A stretch of DNA of 64,000 nt. Origin: Holtiella tumoricola (GTDB lineage Bacteria; Bacillota; Clostridia; Lachnospirales; Cellulosilyticaceae). Where the stretch lies: contig NZ_JAQIFT010000074.1 in assembly GCF_027857615.1 (NCBI RefSeq), positions 55,755 to 119,754 on the forward strand, read 5' to 3'. Positions 16,702 through 26,410 of the stretch are shown in pieces. The stretch's first letter is position 1. Each line of letters begins with the position of its first letter. The position numbers and the translations under genes are program-made. A model generated the notes under the pieces. The model was given only the letters and a program-made list of their open reading frames with translations, was not told the DNA's origin and made no database searches.

Positions 16702-17688
16702 TTATTTATATGAAATACCTAATGCAAGGTTTTGTCGCTTGATAAAGTATGCCATTTCATATATATCTACAGGATTCGTCTCATATACACAAAACTTAGG
16801 GTTAATATACTCTACGATTTGCTTTGCAATTTCATGATCAAAGGGTTGATGAGGATCTAACTTTTGTATATGTTGTTTTAAAACACGCATTTTAAGTTGT
16901 GGTGTCTTAGCTTCTCTATACCTTTCAACTAAGTAACTGCGGTCTTGTTGCATATAATGTTTAGGAAGTGTCTTATTTAAGTGCACACCATAGATAAACT
17001 CTTTAAGTTCTCCTAGGTTTTGCACCACTTCTTTCACATAAGTATAACAAGCTTTTTCATTACCTATTTTAAGATTGGTTAAAATCAAATGAGAGATATC
17101 CATAAGCAAACCTTTTTGTCCATACTTCACACCGTCTAAAAGTTTTTTAGTTACCTGTTTATCAAGATAAGTAAGTCCTGGCCACCAAAGATTTTCGAAT
17201 AATAACATAGGCCCTTCTTCATCCGCTGGAAAGACTGCATTTATAAGTTCAATTGTAGCATCTACGATTTCATCATCTGTGTAATCAAATTGCCAAGTAA
17301 ATGAATCCTCCATACAAATATGACTTACATGGAATACCATATACTTAGCCCCAAGAGCTTTTGCTCTTGCATATTGTGCTTTGTAGCACTCTATCATTAC
17401 TTCTTTACTTGCCCCACCATAATAATCTAACATAGCTTGGTGACCACCTAGTAAGCCTTCTACCTTAGCTGTATCGCCTCTCCAAAAGTCTAACCACATT
17501 GGGTAAAAACTTAAGTGTACACCTTTTACAACACCTTCTGGAATTTTATTGATATCATAGTCCATGGTAAGTCCAAGCTCTATACCCTCCATATGATGTT
17601 TCTCACTAAATGCTTTAATTTTATCCCAATCATCATTGAACCATTCAATATATTTGGGTGTTGTAGAAATATGAAATAATCTTTCCAT
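16702..17688 (-). CDS. TIM-barrel protein, xylose isomerase-like/AP endonuclease 2 family
   Basis: 328 residues that fit the sugar phosphate isomerase/epimerase barrel. Segments like HHMEGIELGL, VVKGVHLSF, AKYMVFHVSHI, MLLFENLWWPG and GLLMDISHL give the alternating strand-helix pattern with His, Glu and Asp at strand ends, where metal ligands lie in this superfamily. The substrate is not evident; relatives include isomerases, epimerases and DNA-repair EndoIV. It lies downstream of a YcxB-like membrane protein and two ABC genes, with short gaps, and may be read with them. The ribosome site is AGAGGATC. Confidence 0.7.
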   Translation of the reverse strand: MERLFHISTTPKYIEWFNDDWDKIKAFSEKHHMEGIELGLTMDYDINKIPEGVVKGVHLSFYPMWLDFWRGDTAKVEGLLGGHQAMLDYYGGASKEVMIECYKAQYARAKALGAKYMVFHVSHICMEDSFTWQFDYTDDEIVDATIELINAVFPADEEGPMLLFENLWWPGLTYLDKQVTKKLLDGVKYGQKGLLMDISHLILTNLKIGNEKACYTYVKEVVQNLGELKEFIYGVHLNKTLPKHYMQQDRSYLVERYREAKTPQLKMRVLKQHIQKLDPHQPFDHEIAKQIVEYINPKFCVYETNPVDIYEMAYFIKRQNLALGISYK

Positions 17689-17721
17689 TTGATCCTCTTT
17701 CTAAGCCTATTGTTTAATGTC

Positions 17722-18249
17722 CTATTTTAATTTATAACTTGTTGCTGGTTTTGCTGCCTTGATGAGTTCTCTAAGCTTTGCTACAGTTTCAGAATCCATA
17801 TTATGCTTTGGTAAAAGTTGTGCTTGTACAGGATCTACAAAAAATCTGAAGTCTTTGCCTGTTTCTACAATTCTTACATAAGTATCCCAAGATACTGTAT
17901 CTTCTAGTTCACCTACTTTAAGGTAAATATTCTCTTTAGAAAATACATACTCTGTTGTACCTGAAAACACTGGTGATTGCATCTGAGATGCTGTTATATT
18001 CCATATTTTAAAAGGTTTCCCGATTAAAAGGAGAGCTGCAGCAATAATCCATATAATATTATCTGCAAAAAATAAATCTATACGTCCAGTATTTTGGGTA
18101 AATTGATACCCTATCCATCCTAGGATACCTAATCCTATTACAACAAGTATTTTGCTAAACCATGTACGGTAACCTACCCATACGTTATAGCGCCATACGT
18201 CACTAATTTTCATTTTAATCTTCACTGTAAGTTCATTCGTTTCTGTCAT
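17722..18249 (-). CDS. YcxB-like membrane protein
   Basis: 175 residues. Two hydrophobic helices (about 34-52 and 66-82) form a hairpin, followed by a soluble C-terminal domain (SGTTEYVFSKENIYLKVGELEDTVSWDTYVRIVETGKDFRFFVD...AQLLPKHNMD) that resembles the YcxB-like domain of Firmicutes membrane proteins, itself related to bacterial PH-type domains. Function is unknown. An in-frame GTG two codons upstream overlaps the ribosome site GAGGTG, so the ATG at 18249 is preferred. It is the gene after the two ABC half-exporters on the same strand and could be part of that operon. Confidence 0.6.
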   Translation of the reverse strand: MTETNELTVKIKMKISDVWRYNVWVGYRTWFSKILVVIGLGILGWIGYQFTQNTGRIDLFFADNIIWIIAAALLLIGKPFKIWNITASQMQSPVFSGTTEYVFSKENIYLKVGELEDTVSWDTYVRIVETGKDFRFFVDPVQAQLLPKHNMDSETVAKLRELIKAAKPATSYKLK

Positions 18250-18301
18250 TTTCACACCTCTTTACATTGTTAATATCTCCGATTCATCTTTTATCTTTTG
18301 T

Positions 18302-20350
18302 TTAAGACATAACCTGACTTTGTAATGCTAATTGGTACAAGTTATAGTAAATGCCCTTATTACTTAATAGGGTTTGATGGTTCCCCATCTCTCTTATTTT
18401 ACCTTTATGTAACACAATAATATTATCAGCATGTTGGATTGTAGACAAGCGGTGAGCTACCATTAATGTTGTACGACCTTCCATCATCTTATAAAGTGCA
18501 TCTTGAATTAAGCTTTCTGTCTCTGTATCAATATTAGCTGTGGCCTCATCTAAAATAAAGATTTTAGGGTTATAAGCAACTGCCCTAGCAAAGGAAATGA
18601 GCTGACGTTGTCCTGTAGAGAGGCTCGCCCCTCTTTCTAATACTTTTTCATTGTATTTTTGTGGTAATCTCTCAATAAATTCATGAGCATTAACAAGCTT
18701 ACTTGCCTTTTCAATCGTTTCCTGGGAAATAGTGTCGTTTCCTAAGCGAATATTGCTTTTTACATCTCCAGTAAACATAAATACATCTTGAAGTACTTGT
18801 CCTACTTGACTTCTTAAAGAAGCAATATCATATTCTTTAATATCTCTACCATCTATTAAAATTTGCCCTTTTTGAATGTCATAATAACGGCAAATTAGAC
18901 TCAGAATAGATGTTTTACCTGCTCCTGTTGCACCTACAAAGGCTACCTTTTGTCCTGCTTCAATCGTGAAAGAAACATCTTTTAAGATCCACTCTTCTTC
19001 CTCATAAGCAAACCAAACATTTTTAAACTCTATAGAGCCATTAAACCCTTTTTCAATCTTATAAGTTCCATTATTAATTTCATTCTCTTCATCTAAAATT
19101 GTAAAGATTTTCTCTGCTGAAGCAAGTGCTGATTGAAGTACACTGAAGTTCTCTGCTAATTGTTCAATAGGTCCAAAGAAATCTTTTGTATAAGAAACCA
19201 TAATAATTAATGCACCTACGCTCATAGCACCTTTAAGTACACTATTTCCACCTACTAAAAGGACAAGACCCACGCCAACTGTTGAAAGAACGAAAATAAA
19301 TGGTCTAAAGAGCATGAATGCTGTCATTTCTCTCATGCCTGCTTTATATAACTTTGTATTAATAGATTTCATTTGTTTAACTTTAGCATCTTCTCTTGTG
19401 AAGATTTGTATAATACGCATACCTGAAATATGCTCTGATAAAAATGTATTCATTTGTGTTAGGCGATTACGTACATCTCTATATGCGATTCTTGAGAAGT
19501 ATTTGTAAACAAAGGTTGCGCCTACTACTAATGGAATGAGTGCAAACACCCAAAGGGCTGTTCTTACATCTGTAGCAAGCATCATGACCATAACCCCTAA
19601 TAGGAACAATACTTGTTTGAGTAAGTTTACAAGTACACTTGTGTACATTTCATTTAAAGTTTCTGTATCATTTGTTACACGTGTTACCAGTTTACCTATT
19701 GGATTTTGATGATAGAATCTATCTGGTAAATAAAGCATTTTTTCATAAATTTCATGGCGCACTGCTAAAATAATCTTCTGTCCAATATATTGTAAGATCA
19801 TTGCTTGTAAATATAAAAATCCAAAGCTTATAACAAGAACAAGTAAGAAGAGTATTGCAAGCCTACCTAACTCTGGTAGATTAAGACTTCTTAATACTTT
19901 CAACTCCTCTTTTAAAAGTACACGTCCTTCATAAGTATTCCCATTTAATTCTAGACTTACACCCTCTGTTTGGATGGTTAATGCTTGACTATAATCTTCC
20001 GGTGTCATACCTTCTAATGCTTTGCTATCTTCTAGCTTCATCTCATCAATCCAGTAATATACATTTTTATACTGAATCATCTGATGTACAGTATCTACTA
20101 CATCATTTGCTTGTAGCTGTCTTATATTCTCCCCTTCAAAAGTTACAGTACCTTCTGAGTCTGTTACAGCGATATAAGGTGTCTTATAACCTTCTGTAAA
20201 TAAGTCTACAGCATTTCCTATAAGCACAGGCTTAGCTAAATCAGCCACTGTACTTATAAGCATTAAGGCCAGTACAACAAAGAACCAACCTTTGTATGGT
20301 TTTGCATAAGCTAATAAACGTCTAATAAGTCTACTATCTTGTGTTTTCAT
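18302..20350 (-). CDS. ABC exporter half, BmrD/YheH-like (catalytic ATPase site)
   Basis: 682 residues: a six-helix transmembrane domain and a C-terminal ATPase. An insert of about 130 residues between helices 1 and 2 (roughly residues 50-170) would form an extracytoplasmic domain, as in BmrD. The ATPase has Walker A GATGAGKTS, signature LSTGQRQ and Walker B IFILDEA with the catalytic Glu intact. The start at 20350 (MKTQDSR) follows AGGGGGG by 8 bases; longer in-frame versions run into the neighbouring gene. It lies 13 bases after the partner half-transporter at 20364-22112, so the two form a heterodimeric drug or lipid exporter by inference. Confidence 0.88.
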   Translation of the reverse strand: MKTQDSRLIRRLLAYAKPYKGWFFVVLALMLISTVADLAKPVLIGNAVDLFTEGYKTPYIAVTDSEGTVTFEGENIRQLQANDVVDTVHQMIQYKNVYYWIDEMKLEDSKALEGMTPEDYSQALTIQTEGVSLELNGNTYEGRVLLKEELKVLRSLNLPELGRLAILFLLVLVISFGFLYLQAMILQYIGQKIILAVRHEIYEKMLYLPDRFYHQNPIGKLVTRVTNDTETLNEMYTSVLVNLLKQVLFLLGVMVMMLATDVRTALWVFALIPLVVGATFVYKYFSRIAYRDVRNRLTQMNTFLSEHISGMRIIQIFTREDAKVKQMKSINTKLYKAGMREMTAFMLFRPFIFVLSTVGVGLVLLVGGNSVLKGAMSVGALIIMVSYTKDFFGPIEQLAENFSVLQSALASAEKIFTILDEENEINNGTYKIEKGFNGSIEFKNVWFAYEEEEWILKDVSFTIEAGQKVAFVGATGAGKTSILSLICRYYDIQKGQILIDGRDIKEYDIASLRSQVGQVLQDVFMFTGDVKSNIRLGNDTISQETIEKASKLVNAHEFIERLPQKYNEKVLERGASLSTGQRQLISFARAVAYNPKIFILDEATANIDTETESLIQDALYKMMEGRTTLMVAHRLSTIQHADNIIVLHKGKIREMGNHQTLLSNKGIYYNLYQLALQSQVMS

Positions 20351-20363
20351 TCTCATATCCCCC

Positions 20364-22112
20364 CTATGCCTCACTAATCTCTTCTTCAAGTTGTTGTTTT
20401 CTATACATTTCTGCATAAATTCCATCAACTGCAAGTAGACTTTCGTGGTCTCCATATTCAGCAATATGGCCATTTTCAAGTACCACGATATGTTCTGCAT
20501 GACGTACTGTTGAAATACGATGGGCAATAATAATGTTCGTTTTATCCTGCCTTACTTCTTTTAGATTATTTAAGATAAGCTCCTCTGTCTTTGTATCTAC
20601 TGCAGATAAAGAGTCATCTAGAATCAAGATTGGTGTATCTAAAATAAGTGCCCTTGCAATAGATACTCTTTGTTTTTGACCTCCAGAAAGTGTTGTTCCT
20701 CTTTCTCCTACTACTGTCTCATATTGATGTGGGAAGTCGATAATATTTTTATGTACATCTGCCTTCTTGGCTGCTTCTTCTACTGTCTCACGAGATATAT
20801 GATCTACACCAAATCCAATATTGTTCATAATTGTATCACTAAATAAGAAGTTATCTTGTGGTACATATCCTATTTGTTTTCTGACATCTTGTATTTTTGC
20901 ATCCATAATATCTGTTTCATCTAAGAAGATGCTTCCCTCTGGTGCATTATAAATTCTAAGAAGTAAATTAACTAATGTTGACTTCCCACTTCCTGTTCGT
21001 CCAAGTACAGCTAACGTTTCACCTGGTTTAACTTCTAAGCATATATCTTTTAAACCTGGTTGATTGTTATCTGGGAAATTAAAGTTAAGATGATTAATGC
21101 GAATATGTCCCTCTAACTTAGGTAATACCTCTGCATCTTCTCTATCTTGAACCTGACTTGTTTCGCTTAACACTTCATCTATTCTTTTTACAGATGCCAT
21201 GCCTTGAGCAAAAGTATTAATCCCCATAGCGATAGCTTGCATTGGCCAACTTAGCATTAAAATATATTGATTGAAAGCTACAAATTCACCTATTGTAATC
21301 TCATTAATCATAGTCAAATAACCACCATATCCTATTGAGATTAATAAACTTGAACCTACTAAAAAGATAACAAGTGGATTAAGAAATGCTGATAGTTTTG
21401 CAAGTTTTAAGTTCTTTGTATAATTATCTTCTGCTATTTCATCAAAGTCTTGTAAGTCATAGTACTCTTGTACAAAAGACTTAATAACTTTAATCCCGGA
21501 AAAGGACTCTTGTACTTTATCGGATAGAAGAGCAAAGGCTTCTTGTTTTTGTTTAAAACGCTTTTTTATAATTCTTCCAAAATAGTAACTTGAAAGAGCA
21601 ATAAGTGGCATCGGTAAAATTGCAACCAAAGTAAGCTTAAGGTCTATAGCAAATGCCATTTGCCCAATAACCATAACTGTCATAATAACAGCATCAAATA
21701 TAGTAATAACACCAGGTCCTACCATCATACGAATAGCATTTAAGTCGTTAGTTGCATATGCCATTAAATTTCCTGTTTTATGTTCATTAAAATATTGACT
21801 ATCTAGTGTTACCCATTTTTCAAATAAGTCTTCCCTAACATCTCTTTCTACTTTTCTAGCTGACCCAATGATACAATAACGCCATCCTATACGGCATAAT
21901 CCCATAATCACGGCTACACCTATAAGGAGCATGACCATTTGTAGTATGCCCTCTGATGTCATACTTCCATCTTTAATTCCATCTGTAACACTACCTGTTA
22001 TCTTTGGAATAAAGAGTTGCATATAGTCTACCGCTAATAAAACCATTATGCCTATTAAATACAACCATTTATACTTATTAATATATTTCTTTAGTACGTC
22101 TTGACTATTCAT
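20364..22112 (-). CDS. ABC exporter half, BmrC/YheI-like (degenerate ATPase site)
   Basis: 582 residues with a six-helix membrane domain and an ATPase: Walker A GRTGSGKST, signature LSGGQKQR, Walker B ILILDD. The residue after Walker B is Asp, not the catalytic Glu, while its partner has Glu. This is the asymmetry known from BmrC/BmrD and other heterodimeric exporters, where one nucleotide site is weak. It is the first gene of the pair; the second starts 13 bases downstream. Substrate cannot be read from sequence; multidrug export is usual for the family. Confidence 0.88.
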   Translation of the reverse strand: MNSQDVLKKYINKYKWLYLIGIMVLLAVDYMQLFIPKITGSVTDGIKDGSMTSEGILQMVMLLIGVAVIMGLCRIGWRYCIIGSARKVERDVREDLFEKWVTLDSQYFNEHKTGNLMAYATNDLNAIRMMVGPGVITIFDAVIMTVMVIGQMAFAIDLKLTLVAILPMPLIALSSYYFGRIIKKRFKQKQEAFALLSDKVQESFSGIKVIKSFVQEYYDLQDFDEIAEDNYTKNLKLAKLSAFLNPLVIFLVGSSLLISIGYGGYLTMINEITIGEFVAFNQYILMLSWPMQAIAMGINTFAQGMASVKRIDEVLSETSQVQDREDAEVLPKLEGHIRINHLNFNFPDNNQPGLKDICLEVKPGETLAVLGRTGSGKSTLVNLLLRIYNAPEGSIFLDETDIMDAKIQDVRKQIGYVPQDNFLFSDTIMNNIGFGVDHISRETVEEAAKKADVHKNIIDFPHQYETVVGERGTTLSGGQKQRVSIARALILDTPILILDDSLSAVDTKTEELILNNLKEVRQDKTNIIIAHRISTVRHAEHIVVLENGHIAEYGDHESLLAVDGIYAEMYRKQQLEEEISEA

Positions 22113-22165
22113 CTTTTACCTCCCTATAAACCCAAATACTAAAAGCTATTATCTATACAAATTTA

Positions 22166-22197
22166 GGGACTGTTACAACCTATGTCATAACAGTCCC
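22166..22197 (-). terminator. Hairpin after the Spo0E-like gene
   Basis: GGGACTGTTA and TAACAGTCCC (22166-22175, 22188-22197) form a perfect stem. The tract after it on the minus strand is TAAATTT, a weak T-run, so termination may be partial. Confidence 0.5.
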
Positions 22198-22233
22198 GAT
22201 TTATCTCATGACTAACATCTGTAAAAAATCTGT

Positions 22234-22392
22234 CTATTTAGTGAGCTGCATATACTGTACAATAAGCTCATCTAAACTCTGACTTAAATGAATAATATCT
22301 TCATCATCTTGCCCATCTTCGTAAGTCCCCAACATATCATTCAGCTCTTGTCTTGCCTCTTCTATTTGCCTTACGATTTCGTGCCTTAGCAT
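22234..22392 (-). CDS. Spo0E-like sporulation aspartyl-phosphatase
   Basis: A 52-residue protein too short for most gene finders. It begins after TAGGAGGGACAT and has the two-helix form of the Spo0E family: MLRHEIVRQIEEARQELNDM, a short acidic loop and HLSQSLDELIVQY. The SQxLD motif (SQSLD) is the family signature; its acidic residue helps remove phosphate from phosphorylated Spo0A, which delays sporulation. This points to a spore-forming host. It lies alone between the ABC operon and glcK. Its target is inferred from the family; some short members have no proven activity. Confidence 0.85.
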   Translation of the reverse strand: MLRHEIVRQIEEARQELNDMLGTYEDGQDDEDIIHLSQSLDELIVQYMQLTK

Positions 22393-22478
22393 ATGTCCCT
22401 CCTATTAAGGTAATGCCCGTAGTATGTTTCAAAATCTCTCCCAATATTCCTTTGAAACATATTTTATCTAGAAATATA

Positions 22479-23432
22479 CTATTGAAGAGTTGTACCTACT
22501 AAGGCTGCTCCAATAATACCTGCATCATTACCTAAAATAGCTGCTCTAACTGGATTTCTAAGTTCAAGCCCTGGACACATCTGCGCCTGTGCATATTTTG
22601 TAACAGGTACTGTTAAGTTCTCACCTTGTGCACTCATACCACCACCAAGTACAACTACACCTGGTTGTAACATATAAGCAAGGTTAGCTACACCATATGC
22701 TACATATTTGAAGTATTGATCAAGTACTTCATTTGCTACCACATCACCTGCTTGTGCTGCATCAAATACAATTTTAGCTGTCATGCCCTCTAAGTTTCCT
22801 TCTACCATAGTTGCAAGAAGAGAACCTGGATTAGCTGTTGCCGCTACCTTTGCATCATTGATAAGTGCTGTTGCAGAAGCATATTGTTCCCAACATCCTT
22901 TACGACCACAGCCACATGGACGACCATTTAACTCAAGAACATGGTGACCAATTTCACCACCACCGCAAAAAGCACCACTATATACTTTACCGCCGATGAT
23001 GATCCCACCACCAACACCTGTACCTAATGTTACAACAACTACATCTTTCTCACCTTTAGCTGCACCACAAATAGCTTCTGCTAAAGCTGCACAGTTTGCA
23101 TCGTTTTCTACATACACATTAAGGTTAATATACTTTTGAATTTCTTCTCTTACATTTACCTCATTGAAGTTTAAGTTACTTGCATAGTGAATAATCCCTT
23201 CAACTGGAGAAGCAATTCCTGGGCTTCCAATACCAATTGAGTGTACATCAGATTCTGTAAGACCATGTTTATTCATAATCTGTCTACATACATCTGCCAT
23301 GTCTTTAAGTACTGCCTCTGATGAACGTTCTCTTCCTGTAGGAATAACAATTTTATCAATAATTTGATATTCATCATTTACTAATCCTACTTTAATTGTT
23401 GTCCCACCTAAATCTACACCAATATAATACAT
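22479..23432 (-). CDS. glcK: ROK-family glucokinase
   Basis: 317 residues. DLGGTTIKVGLV (7-18) is the ATP phosphate loop, GIGSPG and END (109-111) form the sugar site with the catalytic Asp, and GEIGHHVLELNGRPCGCGRKGCWEQ holds the ROK zinc site (H163, C173, C175, C180). It phosphorylates glucose to glucose-6-phosphate in the cytoplasm. It follows hprK by 20 bases and uvrC, an order often kept in Clostridia, which couples a glycolytic kinase to the carbon-control kinase. ROK repressors are excluded because there is no N-terminal helix-turn-helix. Confidence 0.92.
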   Translation of the reverse strand: MYYIGVDLGGTTIKVGLVNDEYQIIDKIVIPTGRERSSEAVLKDMADVCRQIMNKHGLTESDVHSIGIGSPGIASPVEGIIHYASNLNFNEVNVREEIQKYINLNVYVENDANCAALAEAICGAAKGEKDVVVVTLGTGVGGGIIIGGKVYSGAFCGGGEIGHHVLELNGRPCGCGRKGCWEQYASATALINDAKVAATANPGSLLATMVEGNLEGMTAKIVFDAAQAGDVVANEVLDQYFKYVAYGVANLAYMLQPGVVVLGGGMSAQGENLTVPVTKYAQAQMCPGLELRNPVRAAILGNDAGIIGAALVGTTLQ

Positions 23433-23452
23433 CCCTAATCCTCCATCAAGCT

Positions 23453-24391
23453 TTAATTATTAAAATTATTTTGTAAGTTATTCATAACACGTTCATTAAG
23501 TGCTTCTGCTGCATTATATCCCATTTTCTTTTGTCTAAAGTTAATTGCTGCAGTTTCACAAATAATAGCTAAATTTCTACCTGGTCTAATTGGAATTGAG
23601 TGACTTACTACATTAATTCCTAATATATCGATATACTCATTTGTTAAACCTAATCGATCATATTGCTTCTTCTGATCCCAATTTTCTAATTTAACAATAA
23701 GGTCAATATTTTTCATTTCTTTAACTGAACCTACACCAAAAATTTGTTTAACATCTACGATACCAATACCACGTACTTCTATAAAGTGGCGAATAACCTC
23801 TGGTGCTGAACCAAGTAAAGTGGTTCCTGAAACACGTTTAATTTCTACAGCGTCATCTGCTACTAGACGATGTCCCCTTCTTACAAGTTCTAGGGCTGTT
23901 TCACTCTTACCAATACCACTTTCTCCTGTAATCAGTACACCTTCTCCATAGATATCTACAAGTACACCATGCATAGAAATACGAGGTGCTAACTCTACGT
24001 GTAGCCATCTATTCACTTCTGCTAAGAAGCTAGTTGTAGACATATTGGTCTTAAATAATGGGATGCCACTTTTTTCAGCATACTCAACCATTTCTGGGAA
24101 TGGCTCTATTTCTTCTCTACAAAATACAATACAAGGAATTTCTGTATAGCTCATAAGACGTTCTACACACTTTTTCCTCTCATCTTCTGGCATTTGTTCC
24201 ATGTAGGTATGTTCTACTTTACCAATGATTTGTAATCTTGTTGGATCGAAATAGTCAAAGAACCCTGCTAACTGAAGAGCTGGTCTATTAACATCTGAGT
24301 CCTTTATTTGTCTATTTTCATACTCAATATTTGGTGTTAAAGGCTCTAGCTTAAAATGTTCAATCAATTTACTTACTTTTACAGAATACAT
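23453..24391 (-). CDS. hprK: HPr kinase/phosphorylase
   Basis: 312 residues. The C-terminal kinase domain has Walker A GESGIGKSE (156-164), the paired acids ADD (179-180) and the family signature VRGIGIVDVKQIFG, followed by the QKKQYDRLG segment. It phosphorylates Ser46 of HPr with ATP when glycolytic intermediates are high and reverses this with phosphate, thus setting CcpA-mediated catabolite repression. The N-terminal domain (1-130) is the usual regulatory half. It has a strong ribosome site (AAAGGAG) and lies between uvrC and glcK. Confidence 0.97.
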   Translation of the reverse strand: MYSVKVSKLIEHFKLEPLTPNIEYENRQIKDSDVNRPALQLAGFFDYFDPTRLQIIGKVEHTYMEQMPEDERKKCVERLMSYTEIPCIVFCREEIEPFPEMVEYAEKSGIPLFKTNMSTTSFLAEVNRWLHVELAPRISMHGVLVDIYGEGVLITGESGIGKSETALELVRRGHRLVADDAVEIKRVSGTTLLGSAPEVIRHFIEVRGIGIVDVKQIFGVGSVKEMKNIDLIVKLENWDQKKQYDRLGLTNEYIDILGINVVSHSIPIRPGRNLAIICETAAINFRQKKMGYNAAEALNERVMNNLQNNFNN

Positions 24392-24440
24392 GCCTTTACT
24401 CCTTTTTTCTGTTTTTTTACACTATATTACATTATATCAT

Positions 24441-26276
24441 CTATCTTTTATGGAAAAAAGTATAAATATTCATTGCTACATCTTTTGTAATCCCTGGTAC
24501 CGATTCTATCTCTTCTACAGATGCCTGTCTTAAAAGCTCCACACTTTTAAAGTGATTCATCAAGTATTTTTTACGTTCCTTACCTACCCCCTTAATATCA
24601 TCTAGGACAGATTGAACTTGTGCTTTACTTCTAAGTTTCTTATGGTACTCAATAGCAAATCGGTGTACCTCATCTTGGATACGGGTAATAAGCTTGAAGC
24701 CTTCTGTAGTGGGTTTTAATAATATCTCTTCATTTTGGTACAATAACCCTCTTGTCCTATGTTTATCATCCTTAACCATACCACATACTGGAATATTGAG
24801 TTTATATTTATCCAATATTTTCTCTGCTACACCGACTTGCCCTTTTCCACCATCCATTAAAATTAGATCTGGCATTTTGGTAAAACTATCTTCTTCGCCT
24901 TTTTGGACAAGCCTTGCAATTCTTCTATCTAGTACCTCTTCCATACTTCCATAATCATTAGGGCCTTGTATACTTTTAATCTTAAATTTACGATAGTCAC
25001 TACGTTTAGGCTTACCTTTTTCAAAGACAACCATACCACCTACAGATTCAATCCCTTGTGTATTAGAAATATCATACGCTTCTATACGATTAAGCTGTAT
25101 ATTAAACCCAAGAGCTTCTTGTATTTCACTCAATGCCCCTTGGGTTCTTGCTTCTTGACGCCTAATCTCATCGCCAAATTGACTTAAAGTAATATAGGCA
25201 TTCTTACTTGCTAGTTCTAATAGATTATGCTTTGTCCCTTTTTGTGGGAGAATTAAACTGACTTTACTTCCCTTATGCATGGTTAAATATTCTTCAACAA
25301 CTTGTTGATCCTCTGGCATTTTCTCTACTAGAATTTGCTTTGGAATAAATGTTGCCTCTGAATAAAATTGCACAATGAAATCACTAAAGATTTGCTCTAT
25401 GTCCTCTCCTTGTGTGTCATTGATTAAGAAGTGCTCTCGACCAATGAGCTTACCTTGTCGTACAAAGTAAATCTGCATTAATGTATCTTTTTCACTTCTT
25501 GCAAAAGCAATAACATCTTGGTCTTCCATACTGCTATTACTTGCAGTTTGCTTTTGTTCTATCTTTTTAATAGCAGTAAGTTGGTCTCTTAAGAGTGCTG
25601 CTTTTTCAAACTCTAAGTTCATAGACGCTTCTTCCATACTTTTTTCAAGACGTTTAATAATATCTTGATATTTCCCTCCTAAGAAAGATACCACTTCTTC
25701 TATAATTGCCTTATAGTCTGTTTCGTTAATTTCAGCAATACATGGTCCACTACATTGTCCAATATGATAATTCAAACAAGCACGTTCCTTATTAATATCT
25801 CTAGGGAGTACCCTTGTACACGTACGAAGTGGCCACGTCTTCTTAATAAACTCTACCATTTCCCACATAGCATTGGAATCTGTATAAGGCCCAAAATATT
25901 TAGCACCATCTTTTTTCATCTTCCTTACTACTGTTACCCTTGGAAAGACATTATGAATATCTACTCTTATATAAGGATAATGTTTATCATCTTTCAACCT
26001 TATATTATATTTAGGGTTATATCTTTTAATTAAATTACATTCTAAAACCAAAGCTTCTAGCTCGGATGTCGTTACAATATATTCAAAACTCTTAATCTGT
26101 TCTACTAATCTAATAGTTTTTATAGAATGATTTTTTGACTGTTGAAAATACTGTTTTACACGATTTTTAAGACTAACAGCTTTGCCTACATAAATTATTT
26201 GATCCAGTTCATTCTTCATCAGATAAACACCTGGTGAACCTGGTAACTTTTTGAGTTCTTCTTTTATATCAAACAT
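24441..26276 (-). CDS. uvrC: Excinuclease ABC subunit C
   Basis: 611 residues, normal length. Order: GIY-YIG nuclease (GVYLMKNELDQIIYVGKA, 17-95) that makes the 3' cut, a Cys-bearing middle, UVR motif (about 205-240, GKYQDIIKRLEKSMEEAS...LRDQL) that contacts UvrB, an RNase H-like C-terminal nuclease (RIEAYDISNTQGIESVGGMVVF with the DIS Asp) for the 5' cut, and helix-hairpin-helix motifs at the end (LDDIKGVGKERK, VPGITKDVA). It acts with UvrA and UvrB in nucleotide excision repair. uvrA and uvrB are nearby but in a separate unit. Ribosome site AAAAGGAG. Confidence 0.98.
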   Translation of the reverse strand: MFDIKEELKKLPGSPGVYLMKNELDQIIYVGKAVSLKNRVKQYFQQSKNHSIKTIRLVEQIKSFEYIVTTSELEALVLECNLIKRYNPKYNIRLKDDKHYPYIRVDIHNVFPRVTVVRKMKKDGAKYFGPYTDSNAMWEMVEFIKKTWPLRTCTRVLPRDINKERACLNYHIGQCSGPCIAEINETDYKAIIEEVVSFLGGKYQDIIKRLEKSMEEASMNLEFEKAALLRDQLTAIKKIEQKQTASNSSMEDQDVIAFARSEKDTLMQIYFVRQGKLIGREHFLINDTQGEDIEQIFSDFIVQFYSEATFIPKQILVEKMPEDQQVVEEYLTMHKGSKVSLILPQKGTKHNLLELASKNAYITLSQFGDEIRRQEARTQGALSEIQEALGFNIQLNRIEAYDISNTQGIESVGGMVVFEKGKPKRSDYRKFKIKSIQGPNDYGSMEEVLDRRIARLVQKGEEDSFTKMPDLILMDGGKGQVGVAEKILDKYKLNIPVCGMVKDDKHRTRGLLYQNEEILLKPTTEGFKLITRIQDEVHRFAIEYHKKLRSKAQVQSVLDDIKGVGKERKKYLMNHFKSVELLRQASVEEIESVPGITKDVAMNIYTFFHKR

Positions 26277-26410
26277 AGCGTTACTCCTTTTTTCTTCTCT
26301 TATTCAAGTATAAACTACTTTTAATGGTTTATATATACTAATTTTTACCAGAATATTCTTCTCATTACTTTAAATACTATTTATAGACTTTAATTTTAGG
26401 AGGACTTCAT

